DNA from: Flavobacteriales bacterium
GTDB taxonomy: Bacteria; Bacteroidota; Bacteroidia; Flavobacteriales_D; Sanyastnellaceae
Direction: 5' to 3'
Length of the DNA: 64,000 bases
Assembly (NCBI GenBank): GCA_016722445.1
Contig: JADKIZ010000006.1
Span: 207,795 to 271,794, forward strand
Shown: positions 45,380-53,106 of the stretch, one piece after another
Numbering within the stretch: position 1 is the first letter of the stretch
How the letters are laid out: every line of letters starts with the position of its first letter
The notes under the pieces: generated by a model
What the model saw: only the letters and a program-made list of their open reading frames with translations
The model's database searches: none
Told to the model about the DNA's origin: nothing
Made by a program: the position numbers and the translations under genes

Positions 45380-46291
45380 ATGAGCAACAATATCAAAGGC
45401 ATGTCCAGGTTTTTTTTCTTCGGAAATTTTTTCTACGGGGTATGCGCGGTTGCTTTGGCTTTGGAAGCAACACTTCAGCAGATGTTAGATCTCCTTTCAT
45501 GGAAGTTTTATTGGGGTGTTTTTATTGCGGTGATTGTTTACTACACGCAAGCGTATTTGAAAGACCAATCCGGAATTCACCATGAGAGGAATCGTTGGTA
45601 TACACATCATTACAAATTCTTGCAAAAGCTACAGGTTGTTTATCTTTTGATATTGATCACACTGATTGCGGTGTATGCCATGGAATTCAATATCTCATTT
45701 CGCAATCAAACACCGTTGTTTTATCTACTGTTATTCACTGTTCCGTTCATGGCGATTTTTTACCATGGGGTAGGAGAGATGTTGTTCAGGAAATACTCGT
45801 TGCGGTCCATTGGTTGGCTCAAGCCATTTGTCATCGGTTTCACATGGTCCGGATTGGTAACATTGTATCCAGCCATGTTCTCAGCCATGGAAAAGGGAAC
45901 TGTGTTTGAACTTTCTTGGCTGTACACTTTTCTGTTCATCAAGAACATGATGTTCATCTCCGTGCTTTGTATCATGTTTGATGTGAAGGACTATGTCGAC
46001 GATTACAACCAACGATTGAAAACGTTTGTCACCAGGTTCGGTTTGCGCAAAACGATTGTATTCATTATTTCACCGTTGGTTATCTTGGGTTTAGCGTCAT
46101 TCCTGGTGATTGCGACCATTAGAGAATTTTCAATGATGAAAATCGCCATCAACACCATTCCATTTATCGCATTATTTGTTGTTGCTCGATCGCTTTTCAA
46201 ACGAAAAAACATCATGTATTATCTGACCATCATCGATGGATTGATGTTGCTGAAGGCAGTGTGTGGGGTAGTGGGAATGGTTTGGTTTTGA
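45380..46291 (+). CDS. UbiA-superfamily-like membrane protein, first Asp motif missing
   Basis: A 303-residue protein with about nine membrane helices. The second prenyltransferase motif is visible: M-F-D-V-K-D-Y-V-D-D-Y-N (D-x-K-D-x-x-x-D). At the place of the first Asp-rich motif there is Y-L-K-D-Q-S-G-I-H-H-E-R-N-R-W, which lacks the N-D-x-x-D pattern needed to hold the diphosphate. It may therefore not be an active prenyltransferase. Such UbiA-like proteins are common orphans in Bacteroidota. ATG at 45401 (M-S-R-F-F-F-F) is an alternative start. Divergent from the CAP gene by 106 bp. Confidence 0.7.
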   Translation: MSNNIKGMSRFFFFGNFFYGVCAVALALEATLQQMLDLLSWKFYWGVFIAVIVYYTQAYLKDQSGIHHERNRWYTHHYKFLQKLQVVYLLILITLIAVYAMEFNISFRNQTPLFYLLLFTVPFMAIFYHGVGEMLFRKYSLRSIGWLKPFVIGFTWSGLVTLYPAMFSAMEKGTVFELSWLYTFLFIKNMMFISVLCIMFDVKDYVDDYNQRLKTFVTRFGLRKTIVFIISPLVILGLASFLVIATIREFSMMKIAINTIPFIALFVVARSLFKRKNIMYYLTIIDGLMLLKAVCGVVGMVWF

Positions 46292-46613
46292 TATTGTTTG
46301 AATATTTATCTCTTGGTCCAAATTTTCCAATTGAATTCTTGGACGATGAGCACGAGAAGTGGCGGAGATCGTAAAAAGTCAGCTGGATGCTCCTTGTTGC
46401 TCAAATATTCATGCTCATTTTCATTCTAAACCCGGACGCAGAGGAGCAGAGAGCGCAGAGATCACTTCGTTGCATTCTCCTGCGCATCTTCATCTCTCCG
46501 CGTTCTCTGCTCCTCCGCGTCCTCTGCGTCCAGTAATTCCACACATCTCTCAGCATCCTCCTAGCCCCGAAGTTCGAACCATTTACTTTTGCAACTCAGA
46601 AATTACAACCCAC
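46292..46613. repeat. non-coding stretch with a long GC-rich imperfect inverted repeat
   Basis: No gene. At 46434-46531 a left arm (GGACGCAGAGGAGCAGAGAG...) and a right arm (...CTCTGCTCCTCCGCGTCC-TCTGCGTCC) are inverted copies with about 30 bp between and one 8-base insertion. The arms consist of short purine/pyrimidine words (CGCAGAG, GAGCAGAG, CCTCTGCG) repeated at roughly 9-10 bases. Similar 'CGCAGAGG' elements are dispersed in many environmental genomes. At 46584-46591 TACTTTTG (a -7 box) precedes the exonuclease start by 22 bp. Confidence 0.7.
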
Positions 46614-47156
46614 ATGTCCCGCCTTCTCGATAAAATTGTCATCATAGATGTTGAATCCACCTGTTGGGATGGCACACAGCCAGCAGATCAGCAAAGCGAT
46701 ATCATTGAAATCGGAATTTGTTTGCTTGATGTTCAATCAGGTGAAATCACAGATAGTCGCGGCATCATGGTGAAACCTGAACGATCCACGGTAAGTCTAT
46801 TTTGCACACAACTCACCACCATCACGCAGGACATGGTGGATGAAGGAATAACATTCCGCGAAGCATGTGAAATTTTGCGCAGCGATTATCTCACGCATCA
46901 GCGCACATGGATGAGTTATGGCCAATACGATCATACCATGTTCACAAACATGTGTCGCGATCTGAAGGTGCCATTTCCATTCGGCATGTCGCATATCAAT
47001 GTCAAAAATCTCTTCGGTTTGAAAATGAAACTCAATCGAGAAGTGGGCATGGCCGGAGCACTTGCGCTTTTAAATATTCCGCTCGAAGGCACGCACCACC
47101 GCGGTGTGGATGATGCTAGGAATATTGCGAAGGTGGTGAAGCATCTATTCTATTGA
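46614..47156 (+). CDS. DEDDh 3'-5' exonuclease (ERI-1/KapD-like)
   Basis: A 180-residue enzyme; the ATG at 46614 is used because the first exonuclease motif follows directly (K-I-V-I-I-D-V-E-S-T-C-W-D). The second motif region is W-M-S-Y-G-Q-Y-D, and the last is H-H-R-G-V-D-D-A-R-N-I with the catalytic His five residues before Asp. N-x-x-x-L-F-G and L-x-R-E-V-G-M-A-G-A-L are typical of the KapD/ERI-1 branch, which trims RNA or DNA 3' ends. A decayed copy of its 3' third lies at 54684-54818 beyond the lipoprotein array, showing that this locus was once duplicated. Confidence 0.9.
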   Translation: MSRLLDKIVIIDVESTCWDGTQPADQQSDIIEIGICLLDVQSGEITDSRGIMVKPERSTVSLFCTQLTTITQDMVDEGITFREACEILRSDYLTHQRTWMSYGQYDHTMFTNMCRDLKVPFPFGMSHINVKNLFGLKMKLNREVGMAGALALLNIPLEGTHHRGVDDARNIAKVVKHLFY

Positions 47157-47233
47157 AGTGGGATATTTCTCTTTTTTTGGAACAAATTTTACCGGAAGGA
47201 TAATTCATTCAAGAAAATGATTACCTTTATCTA

Positions 47234-47860
47234 GTGAAAACCTTTGTACCAATATTCATCTTCATCCTCATTGGCTGCACCAAACAAAACCCGTTTGGAT
47301 CAGAGGACGCCCCTCCAGTTTATTTCGATGGGTTTGTTTGCCAAATCAATACCGACATTCCAGTTCCTGAAGCCAATATTTATTTTTTGAAATATGAATC
47401 AACAGATTTGCTTGGCCCAAATGCATATTCATTGGTCGGACAAACTCAATCTGATTCTAGTGGAAGATTTGAGATTCCATTGGATTTGGATGCAGATCTT
47501 ATTCGGGCAGTAGGTGTTGAGTCCCAATTCGAGAATACAACTGAAGTCAATTATCAAAGCTATAAAGCAAATGGTGGACTTTGTCGGTTGCAATTAACAC
47601 CAAAGGCTTGGGTGAAAGTGAAGGCAGTGGATATTGAACCGTTGAATCCAGAGGTGTTATATATTAATGCATTGCCTCCTGGAGGCGCAATAATATTCAC
47701 TAATATTTCACAGGATTGGGTAGTTTGGAATTCTGTTGGCAACATTGAGTCTGGTATTTATTTTCGTAAAGAATATACGAATGGAACCTTCGGCGAACCG
47801 AGTGTATATAGTTATGTTGCACCGGGTTTGGATACTTTGGAAATAGAAATATACTATTGA
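47234..47860 (+). CDS. tandem lipoprotein, copy 1
   Basis: A 208-residue lipoprotein starting at GTG 47234 (an upstream ATG at 47215 meets a stop in five codons). The signal ends I-F-I-L-I-G-C (lipobox L-I-G-C). Residues about 28-95 read as a carboxypeptidase-regulatory-like sandwich (Y-F-D-G-F-V-C, P-E-A-N-I-Y-F-L, S-D-S-S-G-R-F-E-I-P-L). From about residue 140 the sequence is specific to this copy (I-N-A-L-P-P-G-G-A-I-I-F-T-N-I-S-Q), and the end L-D-T-L-E-I-E-I-Y-Y is shared with copy 2. Function unknown; outer-membrane anchored by inference. Confidence 0.75.
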   Translation: MKTFVPIFIFILIGCTKQNPFGSEDAPPVYFDGFVCQINTDIPVPEANIYFLKYESTDLLGPNAYSLVGQTQSDSSGRFEIPLDLDADLIRAVGVESQFENTTEVNYQSYKANGGLCRLQLTPKAWVKVKAVDIEPLNPEVLYINALPPGGAIIFTNISQDWVVWNSVGNIESGIYFRKEYTNGTFGEPSVYSYVAPGLDTLEIEIYY

Positions 47861-48052
47861 TTCTCCTTTACAATTTGTTACCTCAATGTTGAATCATGCA
47901 CTGTATGCATACAGTGAAAAATGGGTGCAATTTTCTTTATTGCATTTTAATAGTAACGCTCATGACTCTTAGATGTAGAATGGACCAACTGGTCATGTGG
48001 CGAAAGCGTTTTGGCAGCGATCTGGTAATTTAATCCGATTAAATATTATCAA
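47861..48052 (+). repeat. spacer repeated between array copies, with an 18-bp palindrome
   Basis: This 192-bp spacer recurs at 48710-48901 with a few differences, completing an 849-bp repeat unit (GTG of the signal at 47234, 48083 and 48932). It contains the perfect palindrome CACTGTATGCATACAGTG (47899-47916; one mismatch in the second copy at 48748-48765). The palindrome could be a protein-binding site or a transcript hairpin; no T-run follows. Confidence 0.85.
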
Positions 48053-48709
48053 ATGAAAAGTGGATTTGGTTATATTCGCTTGGTGAAAACCTTTGTACCA
48101 ATATTAATCTTCATCCTCATTGGCTGCACCAAACAAAACCCGTTTGGATCAGAGAACGCCCCTCCTGTTTATTTCAATGGGTTTGTTTGCCAAATCAATA
48201 CCGACATTCCAGTAGCTGAAGCCAATATTTATTTTTTGAAATATGAATCAACAGATTTGCTTGGCCCAAACGCATATTCATTAGTCGGACAAACTCAATC
48301 TGATTCTAGTGGAAGATTTGAGATTCCATTGGATTTGGATGCAGATCTTATTCGGGCAGTAGGTGTTGAGTCCCAATTCGAGAATACAACTGAAGTCAAT
48401 TATCAAAGTTATAAAGCAAATGGTGGACTTTGTCGGTTGCAATTAACACCAAAGGCTTGGGTGAAAGTGAAGGCAGTGGATATTGAACCATTGAATCCAG
48501 AGGTGTTATATGTAAGTGCTTTGCCACCGGGTGGTGCAATGGATTTTACCAATATATCTGAAGATTGGGTGGTATGGCAAACTTCGGGTAATATCCCGTC
48601 TATGTTTGGTTATCGACTAATGCATCCTGACGGTAGTTTTGACGTCGCATCTATGTACAGTTTTGTTGCTCCAGGTTTGGATACTTTGGAAATAGAAATA
48701 TACTATTGA
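48053..48709 (+). CDS. tandem lipoprotein, copy 2
   Basis: A 218-residue lipoprotein with an ATG at 48053 giving ten extra residues (M-K-S-G-F-G-Y-I-R-L) before the part shared with copy 1; the GTG at 48083 is the equivalent of copy 1's start. Residues 11-150 differ from copy 1 at only a few positions. The next 55 residues are largely different (V-S-A-L-P-P-G-G-A-M-D-F-T-N-I-S-E-D-W-V-V-W-Q), and the last ten are again identical. The mosaic pattern points to gene conversion of the 5' part with a variable C-terminal module. Confidence 0.75.
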   Translation: MKSGFGYIRLVKTFVPILIFILIGCTKQNPFGSENAPPVYFNGFVCQINTDIPVAEANIYFLKYESTDLLGPNAYSLVGQTQSDSSGRFEIPLDLDADLIRAVGVESQFENTTEVNYQSYKANGGLCRLQLTPKAWVKVKAVDIEPLNPEVLYVSALPPGGAMDFTNISEDWVVWQTSGNIPSMFGYRLMHPDGSFDVASMYSFVAPGLDTLEIEIYY

Positions 48710-48901
48710 TTCTCCTTTACAATTTGTTACCTCAATGTTGAATCATGCACTGTATGCATACAGCGAAAAATGGGTGCAATTGTCTTTGTTGCATTTTTAT
48801 AGTAACGCTCATGACTTTTAGATGTAGAATGGACCAACTGGTTATGTGGCGAAAGCGTTTTGGCAGCGATTTGGTAATTTAATCTGATTAAATATTATCA
48901 A
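48710..48901 (+). repeat. second copy of the 192-bp array spacer
   Basis: Direct repeat of 47861-48052 with scattered substitutions, exactly 849 bp downstream. The palindrome copy is CACTGTATGCATACAGCG, with its last arm weakened by one change. Confidence 0.85.
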
Positions 48902-49088
48902 ATGAAAAGTGGATTTGGTTATATTGGCTTGGTGAAAACCTTTGTACCAATATTCATCTTCATCCTCATTGGCTGCACCAAACAAAACCCGTTTGGATCA
49001 GAGGTCGCCCCTCCAGTTTATTTCGATGGGTTTGTTTGCCAAATCAATACCGACATTCCAGTACCTGAAGCCAATATTTATTTTTTGA
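48902..49088 (+). pseudogene. tandem lipoprotein, copy 3, 5' part cut by the transposon
   Basis: Starts M-K-S-G-F-G-Y-I-G-L and matches copies 1-2 through the signal (L-I-G-C-T-K-Q-N-P-F-G) and P-E-A-N-I-Y-F-L. It then runs into the transposon end at 49089, so the frame stops two codons later. The last eight bases (TTTTTTGA, 49081-49088) are the target duplication, repeated at 54128. The remainder of the gene lies at 54128-54605. Confidence 0.92.
49081..49088. repeat. left 8-bp target-site duplication
   Basis: TTTTTTGA, identical to 54128-54135. Removing 49089-54135 restores the uninterrupted lipoprotein sequence seen in copies 1 and 2 (...ATTTATTTTTTGAAATATG...), proving the insertion boundaries. 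Confidence 0.95.
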
Positions 49089-49113
49089 GGTAACGACATA
49101 TAAAATTAACCCA
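49089..49113 (+). repeat. left terminal inverted repeat
   Basis: Starts GGTAACGACATA and ends TTAACCCA. Against the reverse complement of 54103-54127 it matches at 21 of 25 positions, including the first eight. Confidence 0.92.
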
Positions 49114-49118
49114 ACTCG

Positions 49119-49337
49119 TTATTCATGTTCTCTTGGGTCTCCGTGCATGTGTGGGAATGATTCAGAAATATTCATATCCAGCATAGACAACTCGTCTTTA
49201 GCAATGTTAAAGGCTTCGTGTGTGTTTGGTCCTATAATATTGAGATGCCTTTCAATGCCGCGCAATGTTGCGAAAAGGGCTAATTGTGTCCTTTCCATTC
49301 TTTCAAGGCGTAATAGGATTTTTTTTGTGTCTTCCAT
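49119..49337 (-). CDS. small helical protein at the end of the transposon operon
   Basis: A 72-residue protein, strongly helical (K-K-I-L-L-R-L-E-R-M-E-R-T-Q-L-A-L-F-A-T-L-R-G-I-E-R-H-L). The Leu/Met spacing allows a short coiled coil, and an acidic His-containing tail (H-M-H-G-D-P-R-E-H-E) follows. It ends 5 bp from the left inverted repeat, as if packed inside the element. Not recognised; possible roles are a controller of the restriction system or a partner of the transposase. It is 56 bp downstream of the specificity gene. Confidence 0.55.
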   Translation of the reverse strand: MEDTKKILLRLERMERTQLALFATLRGIERHLNIIGPNTHEAFNIAKDELSMLDMNISESFPHMHGDPREHE

Positions 49338-49393
49338 TTTGTTGTAAATGGAAACAAATGTAGGAAATTACAATTACCTAGCAGAGCTCGCCG

Positions 49394-50347
49394 TCATATT
49401 GAAGATGAAAATGGAAGCGTCATAATGTATTTTTCCATGTATTCAAAGTCAGGTTTTCCTTTCTTTGAAGGTAATAGGATTTTATTGCACACGCATTTTT
49501 GAATTTCCCATTTTCTACCGTAGTTGAATCTGAATTTTTCTAGTCGGATTACTGTAGTAATGAACAATCCGATATATTTATTCATTTCGAACCTCGGATA
49601 CAAAACGTTTACGTCGTCACTAGCCCAAAAGGGATGCGGTTGGTAGAATGCTTCACCCACCGATCCATTATAGTTTACTGTAATAGTATTGCCTTCGAAC
49701 ACTGGCCCGTGACCAACAAAAGCGGTTATACCATTGTTAGAATCAGACGAGCCAATAAAGTAAGTTCCACCAACACCTCTGTCTGCTTTCGTCAACCGCT
49801 TTCCCTTATGAATAACAAAAAGATCTTCCAAAGAAAAATGCTCCCAACTATCAAATTTCAACGAAAAGCCTTTTTTGATAAGGTTCTCAGAATTGGTGGT
49901 ATTTAGTGATTCTACGCTTATTTTCGAAAAAGAAGTAGGCATTTTTGCCGGAACAAGAATGCCGTTAAGGGTTCTGTTTGCCTGTCGTCCAAAGCTATAT
50001 TTATACTGATTTTGTTTTAGGCAGTAACAATAGAAGAGTTTCTCAAGTTCTGTCATGTTCCCAACCGGTTCCAGGACAAATACATGATAACCTGTATAAA
50101 ATGGTCGATTCTGAATGAATGATTCCAATACCGAATTGCCACTTCCCGCAACTGTTATTAATCCAGGTGGGAAAGGAGCAACTTCTGACTTCCTCTTTAC
50201 ATATGCGGAAACCCCGTTATTTTCCCTTGTACGGGAAACATAATTAACCCTTGCAGGTTCATAAGGTTTAAGTGTTTCTAATGCGACTAGATCGAAACTG
50301 TTTCCGTAGCCAATATTGAACAAATCACTGAGAGGAACTAGTTTCAT
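49394..50347 (-). CDS. restriction-modification specificity subunit (two target-recognition domains)
   Basis: A 317-residue HsdS/BcgI-B-like protein with two similar halves. Each opens with a V-P-L-S-D-L-F-N-I-G-Y-G / F-S-L-E-D-L-F-V-I-H-K-G-K strand-turn and has Y-V-S-R-T-R-E-N-N-G-V-S / Y-F-I-G-S-S-D-S-N-N-G-I-T, the usual target-recognition pattern. Each half reads one part of a split DNA site. HsdS of type I is normally near 400 residues with two long helices; here the helical spacers are short, as in BcgI-like B subunits. Its start overlaps the end of the nuclease-methyltransferase gene by 4 bp, so the two are made together. Confidence 0.82.
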   Translation of the reverse strand: MKLVPLSDLFNIGYGNSFDLVALETLKPYEPARVNYVSRTRENNGVSAYVKRKSEVAPFPPGLITVAGSGNSVLESFIQNRPFYTGYHVFVLEPVGNMTELEKLFYCYCLKQNQYKYSFGRQANRTLNGILVPAKMPTSFSKISVESLNTTNSENLIKKGFSLKFDSWEHFSLEDLFVIHKGKRLTKADRGVGGTYFIGSSDSNNGITAFVGHGPVFEGNTITVNYNGSVGEAFYQPHPFWASDDVNVLYPRFEMNKYIGLFITTVIRLEKFRFNYGRKWEIQKCVCNKILLPSKKGKPDFEYMEKYIMTLPFSSSI

Positions 50348-52149
50348 GCCTTGAAGTATAATTCATTGATCAGCACGTAACTCTTTATAGACCTTATAAA
50401 GTCTTCTTGTGAAAGGCTTGAATAGTCTGTTTCCATATAGGCTTCTGCGCACCATTCATCCTCCGCAGTTATATGACGTAATACGCTAAGACCGGGAATG
50501 GACTTTCTGTTCAAGTAGCTTTCGAGCCATTCTTGTCTTATGCCTTCCCATGTGTCATGCACATCATAACGTCCTTTATTCTTGCGCTTCTCAAAACCGT
50601 CATCCTTCCAATAGCCAAAGTAGGTCTCCTTGTTTCTAGGGTGGGGTTTGTGGGCTGTAACAACAACAACGGCAGTAATTACATTAACGTCAGAATTAAA
50701 GAACAATTCATCAGGCATTGATAACACGGCCTCTAACGTGTGTTCTTGGAGCAGGCGCTTTTTGAGAAGAAATTTCCCCCCACTTGTTGCTAGAACACAT
50801 TGCATCGGGACAATTGCAATGCACGTTCCCGAACGCTCCAACGCCTGTAAATTGTTAAGCACAAATTCAAACTCTTCCGTATCATCCTTTTTGTTCGCCT
50901 GATACGGCGGATTCAAAAACCCAACAGTCGGTTTTCGCGTCCTTACCTCATTCATAACTTCAGTATCAAAGCAATCACCATTTATAATGTTTGTTTTTCC
51001 ATCTTCATGTATGAACATGTTTGAGCACGCCAATGCAAAAATGTCGTCTTGGTATTCGATACCGATCAATTGATTTTCCTTAATAGCCTTAATCTTTTTC
51101 TTATCTCCCCTTGCATCTTCGACCATTTTACTCATCGCACTAATTAGAAAGCCTCCCGTTCCAGTGCAGTTATCAAATACGATACTGTTCTTGTTTACCC
51201 CAGCTAAATCACAGAAAAACTGCGTTATGTGAGGCGGTGTAAGAACAATTCCCAAGCCCTTATCGCTATTCGCATATCGAAGAAATTCAATATAGAATTG
51301 CCCTAAGACATCGAAATATTGATATGTCTTTATGAAGCTGTTGATGTTTTCATCAATATCCTTAACAATACCGGCAAGCACTCCCTTTTCTCCGGACAGT
51401 GCAGCGTGGGTTCGAATAAAGTTGTATGCGTTTCTAAGATTTTCGAGCTTACGGCTATGCAAATCTGCCTTGCGAAGTTGGTTGTGGACAGTCTCAGCCA
51501 ATGTATTTGCTAATACTTCTGGAGTAGTGTGGAGTTGATATGACGCTTCAAAGGCGCGGTCTGTAAGAGCAATCAAAACCCCGCTTATCAAAAGACTTCT
51601 TTGGGATGCTTTGATTTTGATTGAATGAAGTTTGTCACTTAGGGTTTTAGAATAAGTCAATAAACTTCCATAGTCCTGATTAAATTTTTCAGGACTATTA
51701 ATGTATCCTTCAAGATAGCTTTCCGGATCGAGCAACTTACCCCCGAATTTTTCTACAGCCGTAAAGCCTCCCTTGAGATGTAAAAAATGACTCACCACAA
51801 TTTCACTCGACTTTTCGCCACTGACAGCAATTCCCAATACATCATATTCCTTTGATAAAAAGGAACAGTATAACAGGACGCCGTCTACAGCGTAATCTGA
51901 ATATTTGTCCAGCGATTTACTTTGGTGCCTGCGCACATCGCTTTTACACTCAACTACAATGATAAATTTGGCATTGTCATCAAATGAAATGATGAACTCA
52001 GGTAAACCATGACGGTCTCCCTTTTTGGAGGCATTACGTAGCAGTTTTTGAATCGAGACGTTATCCGATTTTTGTTCTTCCAAAAGAATTCCGGAATACT
52101 TGTTGAAGTGCCTGCGCACGAGGTCTTCCGTTTTTCTCTCATTACCCAT
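50344..52149 (-). CDS. BcgI-like fused nuclease / N6-adenine methyltransferase
   Basis: A 601-residue protein. Residues 45-100 hold a PD-(D/E)xK-type nuclease core (L-P-E-F-I-I-S-F-D ... I-V-V-E-C-K-S-D, the E-C-K being the catalytic E-x-K). A helical region follows (residues 180-290), then the methyltransferase: F-D-N-C-T-G-T-G-G-F-L-I-S (SAM-binding motif I), I-G-I-E-Y-Q-D-D-I and L-N-P-P-Y (motif IV, N-P-P-Y, N6-adenine). Cutting and methylation in one chain plus a separate specificity chain is the BcgI (type IIB) plan, rather than type I, since no HsdR is present. Site unknown. Complete frame. Confidence 0.85.
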   Translation of the reverse strand: MGNERKTEDLVRRHFNKYSGILLEEQKSDNVSIQKLLRNASKKGDRHGLPEFIISFDDNAKFIIVVECKSDVRRHQSKSLDKYSDYAVDGVLLYCSFLSKEYDVLGIAVSGEKSSEIVVSHFLHLKGGFTAVEKFGGKLLDPESYLEGYINSPEKFNQDYGSLLTYSKTLSDKLHSIKIKASQRSLLISGVLIALTDRAFEASYQLHTTPEVLANTLAETVHNQLRKADLHSRKLENLRNAYNFIRTHAALSGEKGVLAGIVKDIDENINSFIKTYQYFDVLGQFYIEFLRYANSDKGLGIVLTPPHITQFFCDLAGVNKNSIVFDNCTGTGGFLISAMSKMVEDARGDKKKIKAIKENQLIGIEYQDDIFALACSNMFIHEDGKTNIINGDCFDTEVMNEVRTRKPTVGFLNPPYQANKKDDTEEFEFVLNNLQALERSGTCIAIVPMQCVLATSGGKFLLKKRLLQEHTLEAVLSMPDELFFNSDVNVITAVVVVTAHKPHPRNKETYFGYWKDDGFEKRKNKGRYDVHDTWEGIRQEWLESYLNRKSIPGLSVLRHITAEDEWCAEAYMETDYSSLSQEDFIRSIKSYVLINELYFKA

Positions 52150-52156
52150 ATGGTAC

Positions 52157-53104
52157 TTATTTATTCTTAGGTTTACCTGCGTTAGCTATTTTTCCAATTG
52201 CGTCACCAAAATTTCCTGTAAAATTAACATCACTCTTTTTTTGTGCGTCTACATAAGTAGTATCGGACAAACGCTTATGTGATTTCAAGTAGTCGTAACT
52301 ATCCAATGATTTTAATTGAGCTTGTGCGACGATTCTCAGTTGATCAAATCTTGTCTTCCTGTCTATGCGGTTCTTTATCAATACAGAATTAAGGCTTTCG
52401 ATATTGGATAGTACGGCTAATTCATTTATGCTGGCAATATCCCTAATGTTTTTACCTGCATTGGCAATTTCAGGATTGGCTTCTCGCCACATTTTAGCAG
52501 TGCAGCCAAAAAGGGCGACATTCAAGAGGTCGGCCTCATTAGCATATTCTAGCCACTGCTTGTCCTTATCGATTTGGAGTTGTGGTATAAGATATTCTTT
52601 GATTGAGTCGGTATGGAGTATGTAATTGGCCTTACTTAAAACACGTTTGAAATTCCATTCGATGTTGTTCTGGTCGCTTTCAATTTCCTTTAGCCTTTGA
52701 AACTCTTTGATCAAATAGAACTTGAATTGTGGACTCAACCATGATCCGAATTCAAAAGCAATATCTTTATGAGCGAAGGTGCCCCCCCCATGTCTTCCTG
52801 TTTTCGCAGTTATCCCAATTCCATTTGTCGAGTCAACCCATTTTTTCGTAGAAAGAACGAATGAATTCAATCCAGCTTGATTTCTAATTACCCCGAATTC
52901 GGTGGAATTGAAATTTGGATTGTACATGGTTTCCCAAACACATAAAAATTCTAGTGTATTTACATTTCGAAGCCACTTTTCTACTAGTGCCCCTGAATCA
53001 TCGAACGACTTAACCATATCAGTTAAAGAGATATAGTCTTCATTGTTTACAGAGGATACGCGTATGTCGTGCCCTTGAACATTTATAATTGCATTCTTCG
53101 CCAT
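52157..53104 (-). CDS. KilA-N domain protein
   Basis: A 315-residue protein. The KilA-N DNA-binding domain occupies residues 8-140: Y-I-S-L-T-D-M-V-K-S-F, W-L-R-N-V-N-T-L-E-F-L, and T-G-R-H-G-G-G-T-F-A-H-K-D-I-A-F-E-F-G-S-W-L-S. The C-terminal half is helical (A-N-A-G-K-N-I-R-D-I, I-N-E-L-A-V-L-S-N-I-E-S-L-N) and resembles the common partner region of Bacteroidota KilA-N/Rha-type proteins. These domains occur on phages and mobile elements. The gene starts 2 bp after the transposase stop, so it is translated from the same message; it might control transposition or the following restriction genes. Confidence 0.85.
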   Translation of the reverse strand: MAKNAIINVQGHDIRVSSVNNEDYISLTDMVKSFDDSGALVEKWLRNVNTLEFLCVWETMYNPNFNSTEFGVIRNQAGLNSFVLSTKKWVDSTNGIGITAKTGRHGGGTFAHKDIAFEFGSWLSPQFKFYLIKEFQRLKEIESDQNNIEWNFKRVLSKANYILHTDSIKEYLIPQLQIDKDKQWLEYANEADLLNVALFGCTAKMWREANPEIANAGKNIRDIASINELAVLSNIESLNSVLIKNRIDRKTRFDQLRIVAQAQLKSLDSYDYLKSHKRLSDTTYVDAQKKSDVNFTGNFGDAIGKIANAGKPKNK

Positions 53105-53106
53105 GT

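Noticed and set aside
46359..46613. Longer N-terminus for the exonuclease
   Set aside because: It would translate the CGCAGAG repeat block and cross a promoter-like box; the motif-bearing protein starts at 46614.
47234..49088. Direct repeats as a possible CRISPR array
   Set aside because: The repeat unit is 849 bp and consists of whole genes plus spacers; no short repeat-spacer pattern or cas gene is present.
50344..52149. Type I restriction system
   Set aside because: No HsdR motor subunit is present, and the nuclease motif lies on the same chain as the methyltransferase, which fits the BcgI plan.
52157..53104. KilA-N gene as sign of a prophage
   Set aside because: No capsid, tail, integrase or lysis genes are nearby, and the transposon ends enclose the gene precisely.
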